This document shows, piece after piece, positions 11,601 through 26,754 of a DNA stretch of 64,000 nt. Location: contig CM053332.1 of NCBI GenBank assembly GCA_028583605.1, positions 744,001 to 808,000 on the forward strand. The letters run 5' to 3'. The notes under the pieces were generated by a model. That model was not told the DNA's origin, ran no database searches, and saw nothing but the letters and a program-made list of their open reading frames with translations. Source of the DNA: Dastarcus helophoroides. Taxonomy: Eukaryota; Arthropoda; Insecta; Coleoptera; Bothrideridae. Each line of letters starts with the position of its first letter. The stretch's first letter is position 1. Both the position numbers and the translations under genes were made by a program.

Positions 11601-14600
11601 GGTAAGGCCTCTCCAACTAATCAGTCTACGTATTGTTTAATTCTGATTAGTTATTTCAATTAAAAGAGGGGTCTTATTAAAAATTTATTTTTCCTGATAA
11701 ATAAGACGGCACCAAGACGATATTAATATGTACCTTTATATTAAAACATTATGAAGCAATGCAGTAAATGCATCTCAAACGATGGTCCCATCTAGTTAAG
11801 GACATATAATACCATGAAATATAACATACTTTAACTTTTTATATTTATTTAATATTATTAATAATATTTAACTACTTTATAATATTGTAACAAAAAGTAA
11901 TTAAAAAGTTTAGTTGGGAATTTTCTAGAAAATTTGATAAGGGGAAGCGGCCGCGGTAATAAATCAAACGGCAGATAAGCGCTCCAGAAATTTCGGCAAA
12001 CGATAAGCTTTATCTGCTGGATTTTTCTAGAACCCGTACCGGAACCTATAAAAGGCGGTTACTTTTCCCTTAGTTAGTTAGTTAGAAATCAATGAATAAG
12101 TTAGTTAAATAAATAGTGTTAGTGAATTACAATTGTAGTGTTCCGAGTTCAGTTTAGAAATAAAGTGGTTACAATCCACCAAGTATTAATCATTCGAACC
12201 GATAATGCGCAACAACTGGTGTCAGAAGCGTGATTCGTTCTGGATTGTGCTTTCTTTCTCGGAGGAATTATCACGGATGCTATAAACTGTTAAGTAGTTT
12301 ATACGGAGCGCGCCAAGAAAAAAATCTTGAATATTCTGGGACGTTTCGTGGAAACGAGATTAAAATCGGTCATAATGGAACAACAATTGCAAGCAATATT
12401 AGCAATGATGAAAGACAACAAAGAACAAGCCAAAGAACGAAGATGACAAGATAAAGAACAGGAGGAAGAACAAGACGACAAGAAAAAGAACATGAGAAAG
12501 AACGAAGGCGACAAGAAAAAGAACAGGAGAAAGAACGAAGACGACAAGAAACAGAACAGAAAGAAGAACGAAGACGGCAAGAAAAAGAATAAGAAGAGCA
12601 GAAAAGGAATGCAGACAAACAAGAATTGCATGGTCTATTAGCAACTATAACATAAAAAATGGGAGTAGTCGTTGCAGAAATGAGAGAAGAAATGAAAGAA
12701 CAAATTTCAGGAATGAAAGATGAGATGGGCGAAGTCCGAAAAGACCATAAAAAAGTTGCTAAGTGGACAATCTACACAACATGAATTCAAAAGTGTACCC
12801 GCTTCTTCTTCCCAAAAGGTAAAACCTCCGACCTAGGATGAAAAAATATCTTTCCAAACCTACACAAAACAGTTCGAAGCTGCTGCTAAGGCCAATCGGT
12901 GGACGGAGGAAGTAAAGGCAACCTCACTGCTGGTATCCCTACGTGGAAAACCTCTGGAACTACTCCGAACTCTATCTGATCACGAACAAGCTAACTGTGA
13001 AGATCTAGTTAGGGTTTTAGAGCTGAGATTTGGAGATCACCATTTGCAGCAAGTTGTCCAGTCTCAACTGCTAGTGAGAAGGTGAGAAGGCAGAAAAGTA
13101 GTAAAACGCTGCAAGAATTCGAGGCTGACGTGAGGAGACTGGCGTATATCGCCCATCCAACAGCACCAACCGACTTTCTCGAACTTCACGCAGTTAGAAT
13201 CTTCATAGAAGGAATAAGACATCCAGAAGTCCAGAGAGTGATACGCTTGTCAAACTTCCGTACATCGAGGGAGGCACTGATTAGAGCTTTGGAGGTTGAA
13301 GCTGCTTACAAGGTTTCAGAGCCAGGGGCGTCGCGGAGAATAAGGAAGGCCGACATCGAAGAGGCCGCGAATGACTCTGATCTCGCGAACATCATAAGCG
13401 CTAACATGCAAGAAATGAACGCGAACGTGAGTGCTAACATGAAGAAAATTGACGCGAGCATCCAAGACCTCCTGGAAGCTCTTAAAAGGCAGATCTAACA
13501 GAAGCGCAACATGTTACAACTGTGGCAAATCGGGGCTCTTTAAGAAGGGTTAGCCCCAAGAAGTCGACAAGCCCCACAGCAGGAAAACTAAAATCAGCCA
13601 GAGGGAAGGGGCACTCAATGGCTGGTGTCAAGTAACCGGTCCCCAAAACTTTTCCCATCAAACAGACAAATAGAACTATGGAAAGTTTGGTAGTGGAAGC
13701 CAGTGTAGATGGAAGGAATGTACAGGCAACAGAGGTCACAGGAGCCCTGGTTACTTTAGCACGTAGGAACATTCTACCCTCACAATTGAAGGTACTGTTG
13801 CAAAGTAATTAGGCAACATGACTTTACTTTCGACCCGCGCAGAACATTTTAAGGATCGAAAATGAAGAACTTGTCTTAACAACACTGAACACAACCATCC
13901 CAAAGGAGATAAGACTGTTTGCCTGCCAAACAGCTTTGGTGCAGGGAAACAGTGAGAAGACGATTATGGCTGTGATGGAAAGAGATTTGGGCTGCTGCGT
14001 TGGATTAGTGGAACCGACTTATGGCATTTCCAAGAATTAGCTGGTGGCGAGATCCGTGGTTAGAACATCTCAGAAGGTACCTGTGAGAGTTGCCAACGTA
14101 TTTTCAACAGCACGCTCAGTAAGGAAGGGTAGTACTCTGGCAGCCTGTCTCCCGGTAGCCCCAATAAGCCCCTTGGGTGACAATTGTGCGCCAGTGCAGG
14201 AAACGAAGATTGGGCAAGTCAAGTTGGATGTGGACTTGAAACACCTGTCCAAGGAAGAAGCAGTTCTGGCTAGAGCAAAATCTAGGAAGGACGGACGTAG
14301 TTTGACACAAAATCAACACCGGCGATGCAACACCTATCTGTCAACCCCCAAGAAGATAACCTGTAGCCAAGCAACATAAAGTCGCGGGACTGGTTAAGAA
14401 GATGATGCAGGATGGAGTCATCGAGGAGTCCAATAATCCATGGTGTTTCCCTGTAGTCTTGGTTACTAAGAAGGACGGGTCAACAAGATTCTGTGTCGAC
14501 TACCAGAAATTAAACGACGTCACTAAGAAAGACAGCTACCCCTTGCCAAGGATTGATGACACCCTAACAACCTTGTCTGGGTCCACCTTGGTTTCAACTC

Positions 14601-17600
14601 TGGACTTGAAAAGTAGATATTGGCAAGTGAGCATAAACCCCGATGACAAACAGAAGACCTATTACAGAAGATTTGTGAAAGGTGTTGACAACATCGCTGC
14701 GCCGTTACACCGACCAACGAAAGGAAGAACGCCGTATGTCTGGACTCCCCATTGTGATACCGCTGTCCAAAAACTGAAATCCACCTTGTGCACAAGCCTT
14801 ATCTTGGCTTATCCTCAGCAGAATGGAAAGTTTGTGTTAGACACTCAACGTCGGCATTGAGGCTGTGCTATTCCAAGTTCAAGGCGGTGAAGAAAGAGTC
14901 ATCGAATATTACAGCAAGATCCGATAGTGCGATAGTGAATGCCGTGAAACACTTCCACAAGTACTTGTATGGGTAAGAATTTCTCATTAGGACAGATCAT
15001 TCGGCGCTTTCTTGGTTACTCTGAATGAAGAACGCAGAGAAACAGATGGCTAGATAGTTAGAAAGGCTTTAACAGAAGACCTTGTGGGGATTGCAAACAC
15101 TGCAGACGAGTTGAGGACCATGAGGACATGGTGGATATAAGGGTCACATCTGTCCAGCCAGAAGATGGATGGACTGTTGAAGATCTTCGGGAGCTACAGA
15201 AGGGCGACGCTTATATCGGACCCATATTGGAATGGAAAGAAGCTGGAGATAGACCCGAATGGCAAGAGGTTTCCGACAGGAGTCCAGCTCTTAAGAATTT
15301 GTGGGCCCAGGTAGAGGAATGGCTAGTGAAGAGAGCATGGGAAAGCGTGGATGGAAAGCGCATCAACTTGCAGTTGGTGGTTCCTCAGGAGAAGATTCCA
15401 CAGGTTTTGTGGAAGGCGCACAATGAGACCTCTGGTGGACACCTAGGGATAAACAAGACCCTGGAGAAGATTCGGAAACGGTTCTATTGGGTTAACTGCA
15501 GGGAGGATGTCGAGCTGTAACGTCGGAAATGTGTCACCTGCGCTGCATTCAAGGGTACTCGTACAAGAATCGAAGGGGCCCCAAAGGAGTATAATGTGGG
15601 AGCTCAATTTAAAAGAATTGATTTCGATGTGGCGAGATTTCCATCATTAGACGATGGAAACAAGTACATCCTGGTGGCCATGAACTATTTCAGTAAATGT
15701 CCTGAAGCTTACGCCATCGCGAACCAAGAAGCTACCATAGTCGCAAGGGTTCTTGTGGACAACTTTATCTGCCGATTTGTTGTTCCCTTGGATGTATACT
15801 CGGACTAAGGAAGGAACTTCGAATTGGGGGTCTTCCAAGAAATGTGCCGTCTTCTTGGAATAAATAAAACTCGAACGACACCTCCTCATCCACAGTCTAA
15901 TGAAATGGTATAAAGATTTAACAGTGTGACTTGGTGTTTGGATCACCAAGGGAAATCCCCCAGGGAGACGATGGGTTTCGTAGACGGCTGGAGAGAAGCG
16001 ATATTGGAGACACATGCCCTGGTGCGGACGAAGATCAACTTGGCGACGAACCGGATAAGACGTAAACGCCAACCTTGGATGTTTCAGTGATGGCGAATTG
16101 GTATGGGTCTACAACCCTCAGCGGAGGAAAGGAGTTTCGCCGAAGTTTACGCCATCTTAGGAAGGGCCGTATAAAGTGCTGAAGAGGATCAACGACTTGG
16201 TATACAGGATCCAGCGCAGCCCCAGGACCAAGATAAAAGTGGTACACCTTAACAGATTGTGCAAAAATAGTTGCAAAGTGACTAATTGGAAATGATCGGG
16301 ACGATCAGTCTTAAGAGGGAGGCAGTGTAACAAAAAGCAATTATAGAGTTTAGTTGGAAATTTTCTAGATTGATAAGGGGAAGCGGCCGCGATAATAAAT
16401 TAAACGGCAGATAAGCGCTCCAGAAATTTTGGCAAACGATAAGTCTTATCTGCTGGATTCTTCTAGAACCCGAACCGGGACCTATAAAGGCGGTCGCTTA
16501 CCCACAGTTAGTTAGAAATCAATGAATAAGTTAGTTAATTAAACAGTATTAGTGAATTGCAATTGTAGTGTCCCGAGTTCAGTTTAGATATAAAGTGGTT
16601 ACAATTCACCAAGTGTTAATCATTCGAACCGATAACGCGCAACAACATTATTTATTACTTTCAAATTTTTTGATCGCAAATAAATCGCCTATTTTTTTCA
16701 TGAAGCATATAACAAATATATGTATTTGGATTGAAAAGGACTAGTAGAATGTAACTATGTAAAAAGATATAGGATATTCTATAAGAAAAAACAAACTTGA
16801 TATTAATTTACTCTGTATACATATGGGCATCAAAATATCTTTTTATTTTTACTGGACTACAAACAATATACTTATTTTTCTTTGGAAAATTAGTCACCAT
16901 AAGAGCTTAGTAATTAATATTGATTTTCAAAAATATTTAAAAGGCAATGCTCAGTGTGTTCATAACTTCTTTTTTAGATGTTCTCAAAACCGTCAATTAG
17001 CAATTCTTCACCCCAGAGTTCTAAGTATCTATTCTCTTATAGTAAAAGAAGGTGCTACCGATCATGGTATTGTCTTACATCATTTTCAGGTCTAGCAGGA
17101 AATGTAGTCCATTTTTTCAGGTACCCAACATATTTTGCAACTAATGTATGAGCACAACCTTAGAAGATCAGCAGCAAATATGCTGATAGGCTCATTCGGT
17201 GGCGCCAAAAACAGAGAATTTACATGCGTCCAGTCCTTAGATGGACTACTGACGTTTTATGAGCAGGAAACGTTCTCGTTTTGTTGCTTTTTAGACAACT
17301 TTTTATTACCCGAGCCAATTGTTTATAATAGCAGATTTGATACCTTTTTAACTTGTAATTCAAATTGGCAAATAGAGAGTTATAGGTAAGTAGGCTTTAC
17401 AAATAACTGGAATAAATTGATAAATTGATGGTCAAACTCTTTTCAGCTTTAAGAAGTTGTCGGAAGCTGGACAGAATTCAGATGAAAATGACAATCTCGG
17501 CCGGAAAGTGCAAAGCGACTGGAGTTTTAATTTGAGCGAGGGTGTTATGGATATGGCTGTGGTGGATGTGGTTGGAAAAGAATATCTTTTATGTATACTG

Positions 17601-20600
17601 GGAGAGAGAAATTACTACTGTCTTAATGAAGGCGGTCAATTGAAATTTATGAAACGTTTAGATTTTTCTCCAGTGTGTTTTTATACATATTGCTTGGGTT
17701 AGATGAATTGCTTATTATGAATTTTTTGTCAATACATAATCTTGCAGATGATAAAGTAATTGCTCTAATTGTGGCAGAAACCAGTACTTTACTAATTTAT
17801 CAAAATACCTCATTAAAATGGTCAGCTCAACTCCAAATACTGCCCATTTCTATACGACGAGCCTTCCTGCAAACTATTCCTGGTGCTCTTGTATTGTTAA
17901 CTGAAGAAGGAACACTTCAGTGTTGTTATTTGGGAACCGAACCAAGTATTTTTGTGGCGCCTCCAATTAATTTTAGCGAGTTGGATTTTGAAAAAGCCGA
18001 AGTTGAACTGGCCACACTCAACAAGATTATTAAATCGACGTATTCATCTGGTAAGCCTACTTATATGTTTATACCCGGACCATTCTAAAATTGCCATTGT
18101 GTCATGAATTTATACTGATATCACTGGCACTCGTGCTATCAACTTGGTTAATTCTAAGGACAGCTTGTCCATAGAAGCACAGGAGCAGGTGCTCTCCCGT
18201 CAACAGAAATATACCATGCAAAAAAATAATGCACTATTTTTTATCTTTGGCAATTTTAAAAGTTTCAAGTTACAACCCAAAATTTTTACCGGTATTTTTT
18301 TCTTTAGCCTTTAATATTTTCTTGAGATTTTTAATTATTTTCCAAAATTTCTACTTCAAATTCAAAATTTCGTGATAATTTTTTATGAATTTCGATTTAA
18401 TTTTTGTTTCCTAGGAGTTTTAATTTAGATATTTTGTTCTAAAATATTTAAGATTTCGATAAAAAAGTTACAGTTAAAAATTTAAAATAGAAAATTGAAA
18501 TTTCGATTGAAATCTCCTAATTTCAGCTTTGATCTTGAAATATTGTTTTCAAAATGTCAACATCGCTTATTCATATTTTAAGTTCGTAACAGAAGTTCTT
18601 TCTTGTTAGCAGGAATCTTAGGTTTACTTAAGCAATATTTATGACAAATTTCAGATACCCCCATTACAAGCTCCTCCTTAGAGAAACAACTGACAGTAAA
18701 CACTCTAGTGAACCCAGAGCTTCAAACCTGCAAGTTCGAAAGCAATATAAAAACGGCGATCAACAATCAAATGTGTCAGGTCACCATCGATTTGATACCT
18801 CAAACGCAATTCGAAGAGGTTCAGATAACGATGCATGTGCATCGCCCTTTGAAAGTAGTTCCCCAAATTGAATTTCATAACAATTTGAAAGATAAAACGA
18901 CAATAACTTCTTTCGTTTATTTAAATGAAGCGCTCGACATCGTGAGCCTGGAAATGACCGTAATAGCAACGTTTATTTCAAGTTTAGGAGTCCCGAGAAC
19001 CATAACGAAAATGTTGATGTTGCCATTGAATTTAGTATTGGAAAATTGTCCGACTCAAAAGGAAAATGGCCATAAAATAACACTAAATATAAATCAGAGT
19101 CCAGTTACCTTACATTTGCTTTTTCCAGGTAAGATTATATGGTTAGATTTGATTGTAAAATTTCAGATAGTGGAGAATCATTTTCTCCATCCATATAAAC
19201 ATTAAACACCCTAAAAGGATTTGGCATTTTTTGGTTCTTTATAATTTTCTCTAAATATAAGTAAAATTTTTAAAGACACTTTTCAAGACAATAATCATTT
19301 CTATAAATTGAGGTTCGTTAAATTTGATGGTGTTGCCAATAGGAAAAATAAATAAAAAATCTTAAACTTTTACATAAAAGCTAGCTAGATCCATTATCAG
19401 CTTAAATATTCTCTGTAACCTTTTTTTGATATTTATTAATTAATCTGTTTCTATTTGGGTTTTGCCTCAATTTTTTATGTTTTTAATATTACACGATCAA
19501 AACACACATTGGCTAAGAAAAAAAAACGTGCCTATATTTTCGGGTACGCTCTTTTCTAAACTCGCGCTCCTAGGTACTTGTTTAGTTTGCCTTGGTGTTG
19601 CCGCTGCCTTAGCGGCAATGATAAGGTCCCAAATTTTAGAATTTCAAAATGAATCGATATCGTCCGATTCCGGTAACGTTTTGGGATTTAAAAACGTTAC
19701 GAATGAAGGAAAGCCAGTCAGCATTTTAATGGCTAAATCATCCGAAAGGTATCGTCTTCAATCAGATTCCTTAGCTTCATTGAATCTCTTAGTAGAGCAA
19801 CTTTGTCATCGATTAAAGAAGCATTATACATCGGAAGACTTCTCAATAACTTTTGCATCTTCGTTGCCTGTTAACGAGATTTTTCCATACATCGAGCGAC
19901 ATTACCAAACACGACAAACTGTGATTTTTCTTCAGGTGGGTTATGTTTGACATTTACCATTTTATTTCAATTACATCAACATTGCATCGATAACGTTAAG
20001 GCATAAAAAATACCATATGCTTTTTTTAGAACAAGATTTCTCAGCTAAGTTCTCAGTACCGCCTCATAGAGAAAAGACTGATTTCAAAGTTTAAAGTTAA
20101 AAATCCCACGCCTTTGACGAATTTGGAGCTACTGCTGGATGACACTTTTGAGGAAATCATGGAAGCTTCTGACCGATTATTTGAAGAGACCGAAAAATTG
20201 GACCTGCATCAAACAGAACTCGAAGCTGTGGTCAATTTATTGAGAAAGTTAATTTCAGAGACTGAAGTACATAAAGATAATTTATCTTTGATAAAATCGG
20301 TGTTTATTAATGCAGTTTATGATGTGGATGGACAAGTAAGTTGAAATAACATTTAGGAGTTAGTACACGCAAGAAAGAAATGTTGATTTTTTGAAATGAA
20401 GTAGAGCTTTTAGGCATGTTTAATATTCCCAGATCTTTATTTGCAAAATACTGAATAAAATGCGGTCATATTTGATTCTGTTGTTGACGTGAAATAATTG
20501 GTTGTCAAGGTGTATGAAAGTTTAATCAAGCAAACAATGTTTTTATTTTGCTTTCTCCTTTTAAAAGAAGTCTTAAAATATAATTTGGGACAAATTTGGT

Positions 20601-23600
20601 AATTTGGCAGTTTTTAAAGTTGTTCTGAACCATTTTTTAGAATTTTAATCCATTTTGCTTGTATTTGTTTTTCATTCCATTATAACCGTAAATAACTTTT
20701 ATTTTATATATCCAATTATATGCCCAAAATACTTCTCTTCTTATCTTTTTATTATGATTAAGACGATGATACTATAATTTGCCTCTTGATGTTTCTTACC
20801 TATTTTGCTTCTTAATCAATTCTCTTTTTGATGGTTTTTACCAATTCTCATTCTTCGCTCATTTTTGAGTATTATGAACAACTAAATAAATAACAATTTA
20901 ATGATGTAAAATCATAAGGGAAATATGATATTACTCGTCAAGTAAGCTTCAATAATCTTTCACGTGTTACCAAAAATGTATATGGCGTTGCATTGTGAAA
21001 GGCAACGCCCTTGCGATTTCTGAATGCAAATTTAATGTTAATATAATTTGTGTTGCTTGGTCGTTTTCGACTGATGTAAATAAATTATTTTCTATCAACA
21101 TTAATGATTTGCTTTAGAAAAGCGCCGATTTGATTGTATATCGTAAATTATTTGTATTAATTCTTAAAGGGTAGGTATAGCTGGATAAGCATAGGGAATC
21201 TACCCCCAAAGTTCAAATATGATTCATGTTATATCGACAAGTTGCCTATCTGTAACAATATTCAAAGTTTTTACCACCTATCTATTACTGTCTTTAAATA
21301 ATCTTAAAAAAATACGGTTTTTTTTTATCTCATTCCTTAAATTTTACTTTTCTCCCAAGGTAATAAATCAAAGAAGGTGATTCGCAAATTAAACCATTTA
21401 TCATATTTGGTTCTAGGGACAAATGCCCTTTTTTGATCCTACTATACTCTCTATGTATCCAAAATTTGAAACCCAAGTATAAAGCTTCTTGGGTACAATT
21501 TCTTAGAAACTCAGACAGTTTTTAATTTCTGAAGTATCTATTAAATTTATCTAGAACTATAAGTTATCAAAGAACCTCACTTCACTTTTCAGGAAATCCA
21601 AAACAATCCTCCAAAATAATACTTTTTACGGTAGCGTGTTCCCCATGAAAGCTAGAGAAGCACAGCTTCCCTTATAAAATGGAAAATTTTTTGTAGTTTG
21701 GGTTTATCCGGAAATTTTTAATTAAACTGAGAATTTCTGCTTCCTTTGAAAAACTTTGATTTTCATCAACATTTGGACCATAATCTAGGAAATTTAATTT
21801 TTTAATTTGAGGTTATAAATTGAATTAATATTATGTTTTTTGTGGAATTTTTCAATTTTTTTTCAAAATTTCAACATTTTTTTAAAATCCTAGGCTTACA
21901 CCGTATCCATAAATGTTTGTCGGCAAAATACAAAATAATCTAGTCACCATAGCGATTGACATATTGTAACAAATACGCGCATACGCACAGGTCTCAACTT
22001 GTTAATGTGTTATAATATGATATTACACGAACGTAAAAAACTGTGTCGAAAAAGCGTCTGCAGAGTCTGCAGGTAGTACCCTCTTCTGATATCGGGAGTG
22101 ATGGATTTCTACTACCAATGAGGAACAATGTAAATAAATATGACTATTAAACACCCGTTGAGAAATGTCAAAACTTAATGATTTCGTTTAATTTTAATGT
22201 CATTTCTTAGTGCATTCAATTCATGTTTTTTACGAAAAGGATGATATAGGAGAAATCTGAAAATGTTTCAGGTGGGTTTTCTGTAGTCTTTCAACAGAAT
22301 AACTAAGCTGCAATTACTATTATGATCTCTTGTGCGCTTAACATGACAAATGATTTTCAACGAGATCGAGAGAAAGGAAACAGTTGGAGCTACTCTACTT
22401 TGTAGACGTATTTCGGTCAAATTTTTATAAATGGTCAATATAGGCCGTGCACTATCCTTATTTTATCATCCATGGTTATAGTACACGCAAAGTGACTTTA
22501 TATGTGGTCAATATTAAACAAAGCATCATGGATGTTAGACGTCAATTAATTTTACATATGCATAAAATGGACAAAAGAAATTGTGAAATTATTCGTAGCT
22601 TAAAAATATTGGTGTGTACAAAAGATTGGTGATTGCCAGATATAGGGAGTCTGGATCGGTTGAAAAACGAAAAAGTACAGGAAGAAAAAGATCAGTAAGA
22701 ACCGTTGCGAATATCAAAAAATAAATACGTGAACGGATTCGTAGAAATCGACAACGCTTTCTAAGAAAATTAGCGACACGAGATCTGAAAATCTCAAAAT
22801 CGTCCGTGCATAATATAATTCACAAAGACTTGGGACTGAAAGCCTACAAAAAACGGAAAATTCATGGTCTAACTGAAAAGCAGAAACTGGCAAGGATACA
22901 AAAATGTTGGAATCTTCTATGCTGAAACAGAGTTTCTGTTCAGTGATGAAAAATTATTTACAATCCACAAAATGATCGCTTATATGCAGCTAATATTGCT
23001 GATATACCACTTCATCAGAAAACTGGCGAATGATATCAAAATGCTTTTTCTATAATATTTTGTGTAGCTATTTCGAAACGCGGTGCATTACCACTGCTTT
23101 TTGTCGATAAGGGTGTGAAAATCACAAAAGATGTTTATTTAGAAACTGTTTTAAAAAATCATATGATTCCAAATGCCTTAAAACTATTTGAAAACGATAA
23201 ATTCTGTTTCTTACAAGATTCTGCATTCAGAAAACGTCTAAGAGCTGCAGTCAAAATAAAAGGAGAACGAATAGAACATGAAATTAAATAATAACTTCTG
23301 ATATGTAGAGGGTTTAATAAATACATGTTTTCCTTTGATTCAAAGCTTTGTACTTTTTATGTCATAAAGTTTTGCCGACAAACTTTTGTGGAGAAGGTGT
23401 AAATTCCAAAATTAAACCTATTTTTCAAATTTTTACTTTGCAATCCCAAGTTTCTCTTGAACCTTTTTCATGCACATTTAAAATTTTCTTTCCTAACATT
23501 TTGACGTTACTTTGTTCTTTTTTTTTAAGTTAAAATATTGATATATTTATACTTTTTTTTCTAAAATTGAAGTTTCGTAGTCAGAGTTAGAGTTTTCAAA

Positions 23601-26600
23601 GTCAAAATTTCAGTAAAAAAACTGAAATATTTTAGTTTTGAAATTATGGTAAGTTTCTAGAAAAAACTTAAAATTCATATCTGTTTTAGAAAATTCAGAA
23701 ATTAAAATTTCAATTGGAACTGTCTGATGTCTATCCTAAATTTTTTACTTTATGTCTAAAAATTTCCACATTTTTCTTGAGAGCTTGACTTTAATTTCAA
23801 ACTTGAGAGTTTTTCAGAATTAATTTTTGTTACAAAGTCATTTAATTGACAAAAATTGACCCCTTTGCTGGAAGTTCTGTTATAAAATTGGATTTTTTAT
23901 TAAGCTCGGATTCTTTTTCAAAATTCAGGCTTGTTTATAAATTTTTTAATTGTTAGCTTTTTAACTGTTTAACTTAAATTTTATTTTTTCAATTTTCTTC
24001 TAAAAATTTGAGTTAGAAGTCTAGAGATTTTAGATTTTTATTTCAATTTTAATTGAAAAGCTTAAATTTTTGTTCAAGATAAATGTATACGAATAGAAAT
24101 TTAGATTTCCATTTTAAAATTTTTATTTTAATCTTAAAATTTTCATTTCTTTGATATTGAAATTTAGTTCCCAATTTTAGAAGCAGTCCAAGATTGGACT
24201 TTAGGCACTAGATTTCGACTTTTATTGTTATGATATTGTTAAATATTTGAAAAATTGGGGATTAAAATCTAAAAATGTGGAAAAATTATAAAAACTGAAC
24301 CTTTTAATAACAACTTTCTCAAAAAATGTTAAGTCTTTAGTAAAGTTTTCAGTCAAAAGTCGAATACTAGGTTTTAAGGCCTGTTATCTCCAAGTTAAAG
24401 AAACAATGAAATTATGATCATTTTTTTTACAAAACACTGAATTTAAACTTAAAATTTATCTTTATATTAATTTTCTGTCTTAGCTTCGAAAATTTTAGAA
24501 AAAAGGGCAAAACTTTTGGAGAGGAAATAGGTTTTTTTTTACAGAAATCACAAATTTTTGAAAATTTACAAAGAAAAACCAAAATTACTTTAAAAATTTC
24601 GACTTTAATTTTCAAATATTAAATATCTTAAAAGTTTTTCCATTTTGACCAAAATTAGAAGTTTAAATTACAACTTTTCAGAATTTTTTATAAAGCCCCA
24701 GTTTTTCTTGAAATTTCGACTTTTCGCTCAAAATTTTCTGTCAAAATTTGAATTCCATTTTTATACATTTTATGTTTCTCAAAATCTGATGTTTAGGCTT
24801 GAAATTCTCAAGCAAAGTTTGAGTAAAAAATCTAAATTTCGAGCAAAGAACTCTATATTTCGAAATGTATCTAACTGTAGAATCTGTAAGGAAGTTTCTC
24901 AATATTTAGAGCTTTTTTCAAATTTACAACTGTGTAATCTAGACAATTTGAGTTTTCTAAAAATTTTAACATTTGTAGGAAATCTTCATTCCAAATTTTG
25001 AGAAGAAGAAGAAGAAAATGGAATATTTAATTTAAAATTCAAATCTCCAAATTAAGCCTATAAAAAATCGAGAATTAACTCCAAATCTTAAAAACTTGTG
25101 GCTGATTTAAATTAGGAGGTTTTTTTTTGGAAATATTTAACTTCTAACAATTTCAAAGATGGTTTCTGAAAATTTTGAATTTAAGCTAGAAATGTTGACC
25201 TTTTTCTTAAAGTTTTATGCTAAAAGTTAATTTTTGTTTCAAAATTTGAACTTTTCTGTTAAAATTTCTTCTCCAGGTTTGAGTCAAAAATCTTAAACTC
25301 GATAACGTTTTTCTTGAAAGTTTTAAATTTAATATATACACAAGAACATTTAATCTTTAAAACCGAAATTTCGAATTATCGAGTTTTTCTCAAAATTTCG
25401 GGGTCAAGCTTAAAATTTGAAAAATCAAATTTATTTTAGTAAATTACAATTTTTTTTTCTCTATTTTTGTATAGAATTAAAATTTTGATTTTAAAACTGA
25501 CTGAGACTTCAAAAATTTCTACTTTACCCTCGAAATTTCAAATAATAATAATTGCGCCAGATGGCCGTAGATACTAGACACCAAAATTTACGTAAATTAA
25601 AACATAGTGTTTTGAGATGTTGAAGAATCTTTAAAATAAGACGAAAATCTAAAAGAACGCTCCATTATACAAAAAAAAGGTGCTGCCGTTTAGATCGTCT
25701 AAATTAATCGATTTTTAAGTTATTTGCATTTAACAGGTTTAATGTATTTTATTCTGAATTTTTCTAGGCACAGATGTTGCTATATTTTTTTTAAATTAGG
25801 AGAATTCATTTTATTCAGGAGCTACGGCAGAGAATACAGGAAGTTGCAAATACATTTAAAAATAACAGGGAAATTTTGTTTTTGACATCTAAGAAAGTGT
25901 CGCTCTTACCAATAATTAATCAAGGAAGGATTTTTTTTTGAGTAACTAAAAGAATAACTAAGGACTCCTCAATCACGGGGATAGCACAATGGGCCCAAAA
26001 AGGTCTAAGTGCTACGCAACCGACCCTAAATCCAGAACCCAGAATCGTCGTAGTAAACATAACTAAATTGAATTATAATCTCAGAAAGAGATACAAAAAC
26101 AGAATCTGACGAATTATTCAAATACATGATTTTTATAATAAACTAATAAGAAATTGCTGCATAAAAGTGCATAAATGGCAACATACCTTACATGAAATGG
26201 AAAATTTGCTCTTTTTCCGATCAGCTTTCTCAATTATAAAAGGCGTCAGTGATTTCTTCCCTAGAGTTCTTAAGATCTTAAGAGAATTCTAAGTATATTA
26301 CCCGTTTCACCTATTATTAACAAATTTTATTTAGCTCCACATTCAAAAATTATTTTATTCTTTAAAAAAATTGCCCGATGAGATAGGCAAAGAGCACCAG
26401 GAAATTTCATACGGGGTCCTTAAGTCCCAAAGGGGCTCATCTAAAGTTTTCAAATATACTGACTTTTAGAGCTTTAGCTTTAGAGCTCTTCAAAAAGTAT
26501 ATTGAGACTTAAACTGTTAAGGACATTCTTATTGTTGCGTGTTATCGGTTCGAAGATTAATACTGCGCAAATTGTGACCATTTTATTTCCAAACTGATCT

Positions 26601-26705
26601 TGGAACACTACAATTGTAATTCACTTAACTGAGCAACTAATTAACTCACTAACACTGTTTAATGAACTAACTCATTCATTGACTGACTAAGGAAAAAGCG
26701 GCCGC

Positions 26706-26754
<49 letters not shown>

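Larger units (their letters stand above)
11886..16644 (+). mobile_element. Ty3/Gypsy LTR retrotransposon, degenerate
   Basis: Two direct LTRs (11886-12214 and 16326-16644) begin TGTAACAAAAAG and end GCGCAACA. A primer-binding site, TGGTGTCAGAAG, begins at 12217. A purine tract (AAGAGGGAGGCAG, 16313-16325) abuts the right LTR. Order inside: gag, protease trace, reverse transcriptase, RNase H, integrase, which is Gypsy order. All frames are interrupted. The LTRs differ by many substitutions and a 10-bp length difference, so the insertion is old. No exact target duplication remains (AATAT against ACATT). There is no envelope gene. It lies in BBS9 intron 1 in the same orientation as the gene. Confidence 0.92.

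Noticed and set aside
12217..12230. Possible tRNA-related sequence after the LTR
   Set aside because: It is the primer-binding site of the retrotransposon, not a tRNA gene. No tRNA, rRNA or CRISPR-like array was found anywhere in the window.
12299..12644. Three overlapping minus-strand Leu/Phe/Ser-rich ORFs
   Set aside because: They are antisense shadows of the Lys/Glu repeat in Gypsy gag.
18641..18871. Plus-strand ORF overlapping BBS9 exon 6 in another frame
   Set aside because: The BBS9 frame is fixed by splice phase and family alignment; this frame is a shadow.
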